NCBI GenBank assembly: GCA_017403825.1
Contig: JAFRDO010000012.1
Coordinates: forward strand, 1-64,000
Reading direction: 5' to 3'
DNA: 64,000 nt
Source: Kiritimatiellia bacterium
GTDB taxonomy: Bacteria; Verrucomicrobiota; Kiritimatiellia; RFP12; UBA1067
Shown: positions 35,701 through 43,694 of the stretch, piece after piece
Layout: every line of letters begins with the position of its first letter
How positions within the stretch are numbered: position 1 is the stretch's first letter
Notes under the pieces: generated by a model
Database searches by the model: none
What the model was told of the DNA's origin: nothing
The model's input: the letters and a program-made list of their open reading frames with translations, nothing else
Made by a program: the position numbers and the translations under genes

Positions 35701-36865
35701 CCTGATAGATGATGTTCGTAAGGTCCAACGGCGAGAAGCATCCGAACGCCCACGGCGAATCCTGCCCGTTGCACTCCACGATGATCGGCACGTCAGGGTC
35801 GATCTCGCGGATCGCCTCTGCCGCGCGTTTCTGGAGCGTCCAGAAGTCGCAGTCCGGTGCCGCCTCGCCGGACTGCATCGGCTCGTTCACGAGATCGTAG
35901 CCGTAGATGCCCTCGCGTCCCTTGAAGCGTTTCGCGATGCGGCGCCACGTATCGACGAAATGCCGCGCCACGGCAGGGTCATGCAGCATGTTCCATTCGT
36001 TGAACTCGTTCTTCATTCCCGGCGCCTCGTGCATGTCGAGAACCACCTTCATGCCGCGTTTCACCGCTTCCGGCAGCACAAACGAGTCGAAGTGGTCGAG
36101 CTTCGTGTCCAGCCAGCGGTCGTACTCGTCAAGATCTGGCGTCACCTTCATGGCGTACCAGTTACGTCCCATCTGATAGCGTATTAGCGTCGCACCCCAA
36201 GACTGGAGCGTGTCGAAGTCGCCCATCGTCATGTCCGGCGGCGGATTGTGCGAAGGCGACATGACGCCGCGCAGAAGGCGGGAATTTTCTCCGACCTTGC
36301 GTTTCTTTGCGTTCGTTGCGGCTGAAACAGATTCCGAATACATGCATTTCAGCGTCTGGTTCGTTACAGGCCAAAGCGGAGTTGGCTCGCCGATGCGGAG
36401 CGTCGAAAGGTCGAACGCGACCTTTCCGCTCGTCTCCTGAAGTCCGAGCATGAGCCGCGCCTTGCGGCGCTTCACGCCGGCGACAAGGTCGGACACGCGA
36501 ATCGTCTGCGCGGGGAAGTCCCCAAGTCGTCCTTGCGTGTTCGGATATGACCACTCGCCAGAAAGCGGATCCTCGTACTCAAACTGGAACTTGAGACCCG
36601 TGTACCAGTGTAGCGGCTTTGCGATACCTGCGCCCCTCGCAGCGATTGACGCGCCGACGGGCTTGCCGTCCCACTCCGAAAGATCGATCTCGGCGCTGGC
36701 AATGCCGCCTGCCTTTTCCTCGCCTTGCGGCACCTCGGCAATCAGGAACTTCCCTTCGATTCGCGTATTCGCCCCGCAATGCCAGACAAGGTCTCCACCC
36801 GATGCCGACAGGACCGGCAAGATTGCATTTGCCGCAAAGAGCAACGATACAACAATCTTTTTCAT
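32738..36865 (-). CDS. Exported two-enzyme fusion: GH5-like cellulase domain plus GH106-like alpha-L-rhamnosidase domain
   Basis: The 1375-residue protein from the ATG at 36865 has a signal peptide (to about residue 21), a beta-rich N-terminal module (about 25-165), a GH5-type barrel (about 185-515), and a GH106-like part (about 525-1375). GH5 features are VVLDMHEAP, YGYDLVNEP with acid/base Glu328, HMYLP and IYCGEFSAV with nucleophile Glu447. The second part starts RPETWFHIIGGNASKEG, has GWSMSGGPWITPDRAMRRLV and DGILVDSWECG, and ends in a beta-sandwich with VYVNGRKVADLWCEPYACDI, the GH106 pattern. GGAAA precedes the ATG. Both domains look intact. The gene follows GH78 by about 60 bp, so both probably act on rhamnose-bearing plant glycans. 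Confidence 0.85.
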   Translation of the reverse strand: MKKIVVSLLFAANAILPVLSASGGDLVWHCGANTRIEGKFLIAEVPQGEEKAGGIASAEIDLSEWDGKPVGASIAARGAGIAKPLHWYTGLKFQFEYEDPLSGEWSYPNTQGRLGDFPAQTIRVSDLVAGVKRRKARLMLGLQETSGKVAFDLSTLRIGEPTPLWPVTNQTLKCMYSESVSAATNAKKRKVGENSRLLRGVMSPSHNPPPDMTMGDFDTLQSWGATLIRYQMGRNWYAMKVTPDLDEYDRWLDTKLDHFDSFVLPEAVKRGMKVVLDMHEAPGMKNEFNEWNMLHDPAVARHFVDTWRRIAKRFKGREGIYGYDLVNEPMQSGEAAPDCDFWTLQKRAAEAIREIDPDVPIIVECNGQDSPWAFGCFSPLDLTNIIYQVHMYLPLAYTHQGVMWKQGDTYRAYPDEAKGWNKEYLRAGLRPVREFQLRHGAKIYCGEFSAVAWAPGADQYLRDCIDIFEEYGWDWTYHAFREWGGWSVEREGPDAQHLVPADDTPRKRALLEGFRRGDVARSDNRPETWFHIIGGNASKEGLAADIAAIAEAGISGIQLFHGGGSGTALWPGVTNGIPCMSGKWAELIKFAETECHKRGLTFKMQNCPGWSMSGGPWITPDRAMRRLVSFEPGKRPAFDADDDYHEIGEVEFPGEAEDASVVRSVTVPAPSKLNHEWSFEPGVVFEVWSRGKKVIERECPVGTWADSFRGSGLEMTFDVGALPHEGLELRTRALHRIKPFEPVWSCAHRLDNWQAKAGRTLRQFAISTNAEPVRAIGRKRLVFGHVNMKRTNHPAPAEATGWECDKMDPRGFEANFAGYVGRLLDAGVKIDGILVDSWECGAQTWTWKMESEFRRRTGYALRPWLPALFGYVLGSEAETEKFLLDWRNVCSRLVEENYYGTIARLALEHGMSVQYETAFGDVIPGDILRFWKYADEPMCEFWNPHDNNGFVGSFDFKPILPCASAAHIYRKRRVSAEAFTSFELTFDENFRDWKKVLDEHYARGVTHVVYNTFTHNPVIGGKPPSSSYGDAIGSPFLREQTWWPYMKHFSKYVERCGRELERGVPAVDILMYLGDDVNHKPSESTLLFGNRYKYDYLNSDVLMNAIDVADGRLVVGTCPGCEPQTASPTYRVLWIPDGTFLLPETEAKLVALEKKGARVVRGDFEPDWPSPLKAKLGLDASGLRGWYQRRDGDEDIFFVVEGDGRSLFRRVKNGSCSVFDPVTGTECSVEAWRKPSSAAATTAAINLKPVEEYPIRATKRVYEGTAEVASATSKVCLDLGKVRDWATVYVNGRKVADLWCEPYACDISPHMEPGRPAAVRVEVVSTWYNALVEDAKRPEKERQTWTLFGPKADAKYHEAGLLGPVRLVMFRASDR

Positions 36866-36928
36866 TTCACGTTTCCGTCTATACAGTTGCATATCGAACT
36901 GCGCAGAACTCCGATTTTGGCCATAGCG

Positions 36929-39046
36929 CTACTGATTCGTCCTGTCCAGCAGAATCGCAAGGTAGGAGGCAAAGCCGTGATTGCAGCTCGCCTCAGGCCG
37001 GTCGTGTTCCCAGAGCGTGCCCGTTGCCTCCGCCATCTTGAGATAATAGCCGCGAATCTCCCGTGAAACCTGCACGTTGCGACCGTCGCGATCCAACAGG
37101 ATGAGACGCAGAAGATTGCCAATGAAGGCGTTTGACGGCCAGACCTCCTTGTAAAGGCCCTTGGCCTTGCGCTCTGGGCCGAACTCGTCCGTAAGCCTTT
37201 TCCACAGCTCCGGATGCGTCTTAGGCGTGGCGACGCCGTGGAAAAAGGCATAGTACTGGCAAGTCTCCGTAACGTCGGGCTGCCGGTCGTTGTCCCGGAA
37301 CCAGGCGCCGTCATACGAGCGCTTTCGGATAAGCTCCCTTAGTTTCTCCGCCTGCTCGGCGAGCTCGGGACGCCCGTAAAGCCTCGCCACCTTCGACAAG
37401 ACCTCGGAGTACGTCATGTTCGAGGGCCAGTTCACTCCATCCTTGACCAGCTTCTGCTCGTTGGCGTGGCTCCATTCCACGAAGACCCAGGCCGGAAGGT
37501 TCTCAAGTGCCCCGTCGGCGTTCTGGTACTGCGCGTAGAACTTGAGGAGCCCTTCCACGCGAGGCCTAAGCATGTCAACGGTTTCGCGGTCGCCCGTCCG
37601 CTCGAAATAGTTCGCAAGCTCGAGAATGAACCACATCGACCAGTTCGGAATGTAGTTTCCGTTGACGTGGTCGCCCGGATAGCACATCGGCACCATCCCT
37701 TCGGGAAGATGCGGGAAGCTCTCGGCAAGCGCGAAGTTGCGGAGGAAGGTGCGCTCGATCTCGTTCTTTCCCGTGAAGAAACGCTCGGCAGGACCGGTGA
37801 AGTAGCTGTCGCAGAGCCAGCCCGCGCGTTCGCGGCTCGGACAGTCCGTGAACACGTCCACCGCGTTCTGCGCAAAGGTTTCGCGCGCCGCCTCGAATAT
37901 CTTGCGGTTCGCAGGGTCATTGAGCTTGCACTCCCGCGTCGCGTTCGGGTTCTTGTACGTCCGCACATCCAGCTTCTCCACCGTCGCCTCGCCCTCCAGC
38001 ATGATCACCTCGGCGAACTTGAAGGTGTAAGGCTCGAACGACTCGAAATCATACTCGCCCGGCTCCTTCACGTCCCAAAGGACAACGTTGTTGCACCTGA
38101 AACGCTTCAGAAAATTGAGTCTGCCGTCGACGAGAATCTCGTCAAACCCGACGAGCAGCCGCCCGGGTTTCGCCACTTTCACCTTGAGCCGCAGAAAACC
38201 CGTGTCGTTGATCGCGCCCTCGTAGCGGACGCCCTGCGAAGCATCGACCTTCGCCTCCCCGCCCTCGAACTTCACCTTCGGCTCAATCGACCGCGTCCAC
38301 CAGTCTTCTGCAGGGCGATACTTCAACTCATCGGTCGGATAAGTACGCCCCAATCGACTCGACTTCTCGTCCCAGAGACGCGGCGCATTCCCGAGATCGC
38401 CAGTCCGTCGCGTGACCGAAAGGACGTCTGTCGGGCGGTAGGTGCCGTCGATCTCGAACTTGGGATATGGCGCACCGCGCTCGAGAAGCTTCACGGAAGG
38501 CAGATTGGTTATGACGAGCGACTCGTGAAGCTGCCGCGGCACTTCGTAGACCTCGCTCTGCGCCCGCTGAAGACTGTAGCGCTGGGCCTTGCGGACGCGC
38601 TCGGTGAAACTGGCGTTCCACTGCCCGTCGCCCGTCGCCCGCACGACCTTGCCGCCCGAAAGCACCTCGGCCTGCAGGAACGGCTCGTGGCCGATTATGT
38701 AGTAAGTCGTGGTGTTGTAGGCAACGCCCACGATATTCAGTTGGTTGCGCCCCTTCCGAGCGACACGGGAAATGTCCCACTCGTCCATCCGGAACCAGCC
38801 TTGCGGCCCTCGCGCCGGGCCATAGGCGGCAAATTCGCCATTCACGAAGACCTTGAAGATCGAACATCCCGCCAGCCGCAAGCGAAGCGGAGACTTGCCG
38901 TCCCAGTCAAAACATGCAGTGAAGGCAACGGACGAGTTGATCTCGTCCCTCTCCGCCGTCGTCCAGACAGGCTCTGCGGCGTCGAACTGGACTGCTCCCG
39001 CGCAAAAGGCGAACAGCACCCCCGCCAACAACATAAGCTTATGCAT
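36929..39046 (-). CDS. Exported alpha-L-rhamnosidase (GH78-like)
   Basis: The 705-residue protein has a signal peptide (residues 1-18) and a beta-sandwich part (about 40-360) with FKVFVNGEFAAYGPARGP and NQLNIVGVAYN. An alpha/alpha barrel (about 375-705) follows. The catalytic-region signature DCPSRERAGWLCDSYFTG starts at residue 401, with Glu406 the likely acid, and the C-terminal GTLWEHDRPEASCNHGFAS matches the second conserved GH78 region. It would release terminal alpha-L-rhamnose, for example from rhamnogalacturonan. It lies 6 bp after the LamG gene and is probably co-transcribed. Confidence 0.88.
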   Translation of the reverse strand: MHKLMLLAGVLFAFCAGAVQFDAAEPVWTTAERDEINSSVAFTACFDWDGKSPLRLRLAGCSIFKVFVNGEFAAYGPARGPQGWFRMDEWDISRVARKGRNQLNIVGVAYNTTTYYIIGHEPFLQAEVLSGGKVVRATGDGQWNASFTERVRKAQRYSLQRAQSEVYEVPRQLHESLVITNLPSVKLLERGAPYPKFEIDGTYRPTDVLSVTRRTGDLGNAPRLWDEKSSRLGRTYPTDELKYRPAEDWWTRSIEPKVKFEGGEAKVDASQGVRYEGAINDTGFLRLKVKVAKPGRLLVGFDEILVDGRLNFLKRFRCNNVVLWDVKEPGEYDFESFEPYTFKFAEVIMLEGEATVEKLDVRTYKNPNATRECKLNDPANRKIFEAARETFAQNAVDVFTDCPSRERAGWLCDSYFTGPAERFFTGKNEIERTFLRNFALAESFPHLPEGMVPMCYPGDHVNGNYIPNWSMWFILELANYFERTGDRETVDMLRPRVEGLLKFYAQYQNADGALENLPAWVFVEWSHANEQKLVKDGVNWPSNMTYSEVLSKVARLYGRPELAEQAEKLRELIRKRSYDGAWFRDNDRQPDVTETCQYYAFFHGVATPKTHPELWKRLTDEFGPERKAKGLYKEVWPSNAFIGNLLRLILLDRDGRNVQVSREIRGYYLKMAEATGTLWEHDRPEASCNHGFASYLAILLDRTNQ

Positions 39047-39052
39047 TTGCTG

Positions 39053-41011
39053 TCACTTGACGCTAATTACCAAGCCGGGCGGGACGCTACGCTCCGTCAT
39101 GAACTCGGACGGATCAAGCGCACGGCCCGTGATCTTGATGTCGTCCAGCCGGCCGACGAAGGGATACTCCGAGCCGTTGCGCGTGCCGATGAAGAGCGTC
39201 CCCGCCCGCAGTTTCGCGGCGCTGGTGTTGCCGGCGGAAGAGCGCGCAACCTGAACGCCGTCGCGATAGACCCTCACGATGTCGTCCGTGAGCTCGTCCC
39301 AGTCATAGACGAGCGCGTAATGGTGCCATCTTCCGTCCGCAACAGACCACCCGTACACGAGACTGTGAGTGCGTGTCAATTGATAGCCGGCGGCTTCGTT
39401 GGCAGCCGCATAAAACGCACCTGATTCGTAGAGCGCGTTTGGCGTTGTCTCCAGCACCATGCCAACACCTGACATGCTGGTTTGCATGAACCACTCCACC
39501 GTCATCGACTTGTAGGGGTAGAGCGGAAGCGGCGCAAGCGTCGAAAAACCGCGCTGCGAGCCGTCGAACACCGTTGCGCCGTCGTCACCTGCCGTAACGC
39601 CGCTCCCATTAAGCACATTGCCGTTGCCGGTCGCATCTACAAGCATCTTACCCTTCTTGAACGGCCAGTAGGCGATCGCGTCGTCGAGCTGCCCCGTGCG
39701 CGTCCTGAGGAACTGCCCGGGCTGGAGCACGTTCGCCGTAATGCGCACGTCATCGATGTCGGCATCGAGGAAAAAGCCGCTGTTCGCCCGCGAGCCTAGA
39801 TAGAGATAGTCGTTGCGCAGCGGGGTGCCGGACGCCGAGGCGCTGCCTGTGTAGGTGACCATGCGCACTCCATCCACATAAAGGCCCATACACCAGGAGT
39901 TGCCGGCGTTTGAGGAATCTTTGACGAGGGCGACATGATGCCAACCGTTGTTGACCTGATATTCCGGAGTGACCCCGTAGCGGTAACCGTCGCTGAACCG
40001 GAAGAGGCCGTTGATCGAACCTGCGCTGGCTTCGCCAAACGTGAAATAGAATGCTCCCGGATTGTTTGCAGGGGCGTTTGAAGAATTTTCCAGAATCATC
40101 ATAAGAGCATTCACACCCATATGCTTCCGGAAAAAGAACTCGATCGTCACGTCCGTGTACGCGCTCAGGTCGAGCGTGTTCGCCGTCCGCACGTCGCTCG
40201 CCGTGCCGTCGAAGGAGGCACATCCGTTCGCGAACGTCACGCCCTGCGAACCCAGAAGCGCGTTGCCGTTGCCGCTGGAGTCGGCAAGCGGGTTCGCGCT
40301 GTCGAACTTCCAGTACGCCCGCACGTCGACCGCCCCGGCCGACCGGGACTGCAGGAACTGGCTGGGGGAAAGGATTCCTTCCGTGATGCGCACGTCGTCG
40401 ATCTTGCCCTTGAACGGGAACGACGTGCCGTTGCGCGAGCCTATGCAGAAGCGATGCGGACACAGGTAGGCAATCCCCCCATTATTGCTGCGAATCCCTT
40501 GACGTACACCATCCACATAAAGCTGAACGGAATCGACGACCACATCGGTCGTCGGATCGATAATGACCGCCAGATGATGCCATTGGCCGTCACGGATCGT
40601 GCCGTTGAAATTTTCTCCATTATACCCCCATTCAGCAGTCCGCGCCATGACGCCTTCTGTTGCATAGAGGTAGAAGCCGCCAATAGTGTCGCCGTTGTTC
40701 GGGCTTACTTCCATGATCATGCCGTCGCAGTCCGGCTCAGCCAGCGCAAAACATTCAAATGTATAGGGTTGATTTTCGCGCAAATCAACTTCATGCCCCG
40801 TGATGAACTCCCGGGCCGTCCCGTCGAACACCGCCGCGCCATCATACATCGTAACGCCGCCGTTGTTTATGAGGTCGTTGTGACCCGTGCAGTCAAACTC
40901 GCCTGCCGGGTCCGAACCGAAGTCCCAGTGGGAGACGGTGTAGGCTAATGCCGGCATCATCGCAAATACCGCGGCAATCGCCGCACCGATCATCATTATC
41001 AGTTTTTTCAT
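39053..41011 (-). CDS. Exported protein with three LamG-like domains and the C-terminal tail motif
   Basis: After a signal peptide (residues 1-23) there are three concanavalin-A/LamG-type units at about 25-225, 228-430 and 435-645. Each contains an A.FDGT/S segment, a W.HVAL/HHYAL strand, a YVDGV/YRDGV strand and ends IGSRNG....F.G.IDDVRIT. These folds bind glycans or mediate adhesion. No catalytic residues of GH16-like enzymes are visible. The last seven residues, GLVISVK, fit the shared tail. AAGGA precedes the ATG. It lies between the GH20-like and GH78 genes in one operon. Confidence 0.85.
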   Translation of the reverse strand: MKKLIMMIGAAIAAVFAMMPALAYTVSHWDFGSDPAGEFDCTGHNDLINNGGVTMYDGAAVFDGTAREFITGHEVDLRENQPYTFECFALAEPDCDGMIMEVSPNNGDTIGGFYLYATEGVMARTAEWGYNGENFNGTIRDGQWHHLAVIIDPTTDVVVDSVQLYVDGVRQGIRSNNGGIAYLCPHRFCIGSRNGTSFPFKGKIDDVRITEGILSPSQFLQSRSAGAVDVRAYWKFDSANPLADSSGNGNALLGSQGVTFANGCASFDGTASDVRTANTLDLSAYTDVTIEFFFRKHMGVNALMMILENSSNAPANNPGAFYFTFGEASAGSINGLFRFSDGYRYGVTPEYQVNNGWHHVALVKDSSNAGNSWCMGLYVDGVRMVTYTGSASASGTPLRNDYLYLGSRANSGFFLDADIDDVRITANVLQPGQFLRTRTGQLDDAIAYWPFKKGKMLVDATGNGNVLNGSGVTAGDDGATVFDGSQRGFSTLAPLPLYPYKSMTVEWFMQTSMSGVGMVLETTPNALYESGAFYAAANEAAGYQLTRTHSLVYGWSVADGRWHHYALVYDWDELTDDIVRVYRDGVQVARSSAGNTSAAKLRAGTLFIGTRNGSEYPFVGRLDDIKITGRALDPSEFMTERSVPPGLVISVK

Positions 41012-41051
41012 TTTCGTTTTCCTTTTCTGTTTTCATGTCACATTGACGTGC

Positions 41052-42092
41052 TTAGACGCCTTTACGCGCCTTGATGGCGACGCCCATCAGCGAAGCGGCC
41101 TCCAGGGCCTTTGCCTCGTACATGTCGAACGTACGCGTCCACGGCGCCATCATGTAACCCTTGATCCGTTCCTTGCTGCAGTTCGTGTCGCAGAACTTCA
41201 CAAGGCTATCGAAATTGGTGTCGCACAGGAAATTGGAACCTGCCGGAACCTGGTCGAATCCGGCCTTGTCGAGGTCTATGTAGCGGTTCGTGTCAACCTG
41301 TGTCGCGTTAAACTCCGCATCGTAGTGCCAGTTGGACTGCAGGACGCTCTTTGGCATGCGCATCAGAAACTCGTCTTTGTGGTTCCAGCTGTAGTCGCTC
41401 CAGATCCACGGACGGCTGCCGGCCTTCTCCGTGACATTCACGAACCAGAGGAAGTCGTGCCACCACAGGTCGCCTTGGCGGCAAACGGCGAGAAGATGCT
41501 TCTTCTGGCAATCGTAGCTCTCTTCGTCGTAGCCGAGATGGAAGAAGCGCGGACGGTCGAAAATCTCCACGACATCTTTGATGAGGTCTTCGCACACTTG
41601 ATAGTACTTTTTCGTGGAAACCATGCGATGATAGTCCTTGAGCCAGGTGTCGTGCGTGGCGGAGAAGTTCATCTTCGGGATGACCTCGAATCCCATTCCG
41701 CGCAGACGGTCAAGTTCGGCACGTAGTTTCTCGACGCTCCAGCTGCCTTTCACTGCCAGTTCGGGATGGCTGGGGTATTGCACGATCTCCGCAAGGTCAA
41801 TGACGATCTGGTTGCAGCCGGCCTTGGCAAGGGCGGCGGAAATCCTGCGCCATGACTTCTCCGAGAATCGCACATGGTCGGCACAGCAGCGCGTGAGCCA
41901 TGACGCTTTCATGTTCGGATCTTGCGTCTCAAGCGGGATGTCCTTCCATGAATTGACGCCGAAGTGCGCAAGATACGACCAGATGAAATCCGGCTCTGGC
42001 TTTTTCGCAATCGAACCGACCGAAGAACAACCGCCAAAAGCAACTGCGCCCGCCGCAGTTGAAATGAAGTCGCGTCTGCTCAGACCAGTCAT
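41052..42092 (-). CDS. Tat-exported GH20-like glycosidase, probable lipoprotein
   Basis: From the ATG at 42092 (346 residues) the N-terminus has the twin-arginine motif LSRRDFIS, a hydrophobic stretch and FGGC, which could serve as a lipobox. The TIM-barrel part includes IVIDLAEIVQYPSHPELAVKG, FEVIPKMNFSATHDTWL and FFHLGYDEES, where Asp189-Glu190 match the catalytic Asp-Glu pair of GH20 beta-N-acetylhexosaminidases. The usual GH20 N-terminal domain is missing and the protein is short, so the substrate is uncertain. Longer starts at 42107 or 42137 would overlap the upstream gene. Confidence 0.72.
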   Translation of the reverse strand: MTGLSRRDFISTAAGAVAFGGCSSVGSIAKKPEPDFIWSYLAHFGVNSWKDIPLETQDPNMKASWLTRCCADHVRFSEKSWRRISAALAKAGCNQIVIDLAEIVQYPSHPELAVKGSWSVEKLRAELDRLRGMGFEVIPKMNFSATHDTWLKDYHRMVSTKKYYQVCEDLIKDVVEIFDRPRFFHLGYDEESYDCQKKHLLAVCRQGDLWWHDFLWFVNVTEKAGSRPWIWSDYSWNHKDEFLMRMPKSVLQSNWHYDAEFNATQVDTNRYIDLDKAGFDQVPAGSNFLCDTNFDSLVKFCDTNCSKERIKGYMMAPWTRTFDMYEAKALEAASLMGVAIKARKGV

Positions 42093-42123
42093 GTGGAACA
42101 CGGCCATTGGGTACGTCCGCTTG

Positions 42124-43497
42124 TTATTGTACGACAAGCATCATGCCCTTCTTGGGCTTGGGCGGGATGAACGCGCCGTCCGTCGTCCAGCGGACGTAAT
42201 CGACGTCAAACGCGCCGCCGTGCGTCGAGGTGCTTGCAACGCCAAAGCGGGCGAAGTTGTACGCCGCAGTAGGATTGTAAGGACCGCAGTTTTCGGCTAT
42301 CTTCTCGCCGTCTCGGTATATGGTGTATCTGTTCGGCCATTCGCCCTTGTAGGTGATGCGGAACACATGCATCTTGTCCGTGTTGTCACCCGTGTGTATG
42401 ACCGTGTAATTGTGGTCGCAAACAGTATTCGTGCCTATGTAGAAAGCCGTCGATGATCGCGGCGTGCCCGGAAACAGATTCAGAACACTTCCATTCGTGG
42501 CACCTTCCCATGCACTGTTGATGCGCGCCGCGATTTCAAAGGTGAACGGCGACTGGGCGGAAATAGACGGATCCATCGTACCAGCCGTCTGATAGTAGCG
42601 CATCTTACCCTTCGGCTGCACAACGGAAAGGACGCCATCCGACAACGTCGCCGTTCCTTCTTCGCCGCTGCCAAGACTCCAGTCCGAAGCCGTCGCCGTG
42701 GGCGAGAACCGCGTATCCGAGGCATCCATCTCGTACTTGTGCTCGAACTCCAAAGAGTCGCGTCGCATGTCCTTCTCGATCGGCGGCGCATACGCGCCTT
42801 TCGTGAAGCGAAGATGGGATACGATTCCTTTACCCCAAAAGTCACTGCCGAGTCCTCCAATCAAGATGCGATTCAAGACGCTGCCATACGAAAAGGCGTT
42901 TCCAATGCCATCCGCAACCAGATTGTCGTCAATCCACACGGTGAAGGTCGTGGAGTATGGGGCGCGGGCTATGCGGTAGGTGTGATAGTCCGCCATGGTG
43001 TCCATGTTCGTCAGCACGGTATTGCCACTGCTGCCCCACGTAACCGAACCGTCCTTGATGTTCAGCCACGCATTTACGGTCGAATCGTTCGCGCTTGCTG
43101 TCAGCGATATCGCCCCTTTCGAGCCTACGGTGTCCCACCTTATCTGCACACGGGTTTCGATAGTGAAGCCCGTCACTGACGAAACGCCGTACCTGCGCCA
43201 CACGCCACCGGCGGCATCGGCCCCCTGATTGCTGCCGACAAACCTGTTAGCCGAGCTGCAGTCGAAATCGCCGTATCCTATGGAATATTGCGTACCGCAC
43301 TTAAGCCAGTTGTCCGCAGCGTTGTTGATTATCATGTCCCCTACGCCGTTGCCGTCGAGGTCTTCCTCTGCCGGAGATTTTACAAACTCGTAGCAGAAGT
43401 CGAACTTGGAAGAGTCAAGGCGCGGCAGGTCTTTCGCCGCGCCTTGGCTTGTGGCGGCGGACATTGCCGCCACGCCAATCAAGAGCAGTCTTTTCAC
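42124..43497 (-). CDS. Exported LamG/ConA-like protein with the C-terminal tail motif
   Basis: The 457-residue product starts at a GTG with AGGAG 6 bases upstream and has a signal peptide (residues 1-20). Two beta-sandwich units follow at about 70-240 and 250-440. Both contain a FTIE/FTFEI strand, a HTYRI/HVFRITYKG strand and a WIDDNLV/YRDGEKIA strand, the pattern of lectin-like laminin G folds. The end is PKPKKGMMLVVQ, whose last seven residues fit the shared tail. It is the first gene of the operon that continues through GH20-like, LamG, GH78 and GH5-GH106, and its promoter lies in the duplicated segment at 43512-43599. Confidence 0.78.
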   Translation of the reverse strand: MKRLLLIGVAAMSAATSQGAAKDLPRLDSSKFDFCYEFVKSPAEEDLDGNGVGDMIINNAADNWLKCGTQYSIGYGDFDCSSANRFVGSNQGADAAGGVWRRYGVSSVTGFTIETRVQIRWDTVGSKGAISLTASANDSTVNAWLNIKDGSVTWGSSGNTVLTNMDTMADYHTYRIARAPYSTTFTVWIDDNLVADGIGNAFSYGSVLNRILIGGLGSDFWGKGIVSHLRFTKGAYAPPIEKDMRRDSLEFEHKYEMDASDTRFSPTATASDWSLGSGEEGTATLSDGVLSVVQPKGKMRYYQTAGTMDPSISAQSPFTFEIAARINSAWEGATNGSVLNLFPGTPRSSTAFYIGTNTVCDHNYTVIHTGDNTDKMHVFRITYKGEWPNRYTIYRDGEKIAENCGPYNPTAAYNFARFGVASTSTHGGAFDVDYVRWTTDGAFIPPKPKKGMMLVVQ

Positions 43498-43511
43498 TGT
43501 TTTCTCCTATG

Positions 43512-43599
43512 ATCTGGCGAGGGGTGATTCATAGCGCATATTATACCAAAACCGTCTGACCTAAACAAGTTGGATGCCTGCCTGACGGGCACTATTCGA
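43512..43599 (-). promoter_or_regulatory. Duplicated promoter segment, copy 1
   Basis: This 88-bp segment matches 49725-49808 except for two base changes and a 4-bp CCTG insertion. On the minus strand it carries TTTTGGTATAAT (-10 at 43540-43545) and TTGTTT 17 bp upstream (43563-43568). It lies 14 bp before the GTG of the tail protein gene and so gives a 5' leader of about 35 nt with a Shine-Dalgarno sequence. Confidence 0.7.
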
Positions 43600-43628
43600 G
43601 TTTTCGCGTATCAGACCCTTGAAAACTC
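43598..43628. other. Stem-loop between the FAD oxidoreductase gene and the next operon
   Basis: GAGTTTTC at 43598-43605 is the exact inverse of GAAAACTC at 43621-43628 with a 15-nt loop. It lies between the stop of the FAD oxidoreductase and the promoter of the following gene. No T-run follows on the minus strand, so an intrinsic terminator is not supported; transcript-end stabilisation or a regulator site is possible. Confidence 0.4.
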
Positions 43629-43694
43629 TCGGACAGGGCAACATTCACCGGGGGCTACGGACGGACAACCGCCGAACCGACGCGCCTGGATACG

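Noticed and set aside
33629..36187. 852-codon plus-strand frame opposite the GH5-GH106 gene
   Set aside because: It is the antisense of a gene with GC-rich third positions; the composition is Arg/Val/His-rich with no domain motif.
43598..43628. Intrinsic terminator
   Set aside because: The stem is perfect for 8 bp but AT-rich and no T-run follows on the transcribed strand.
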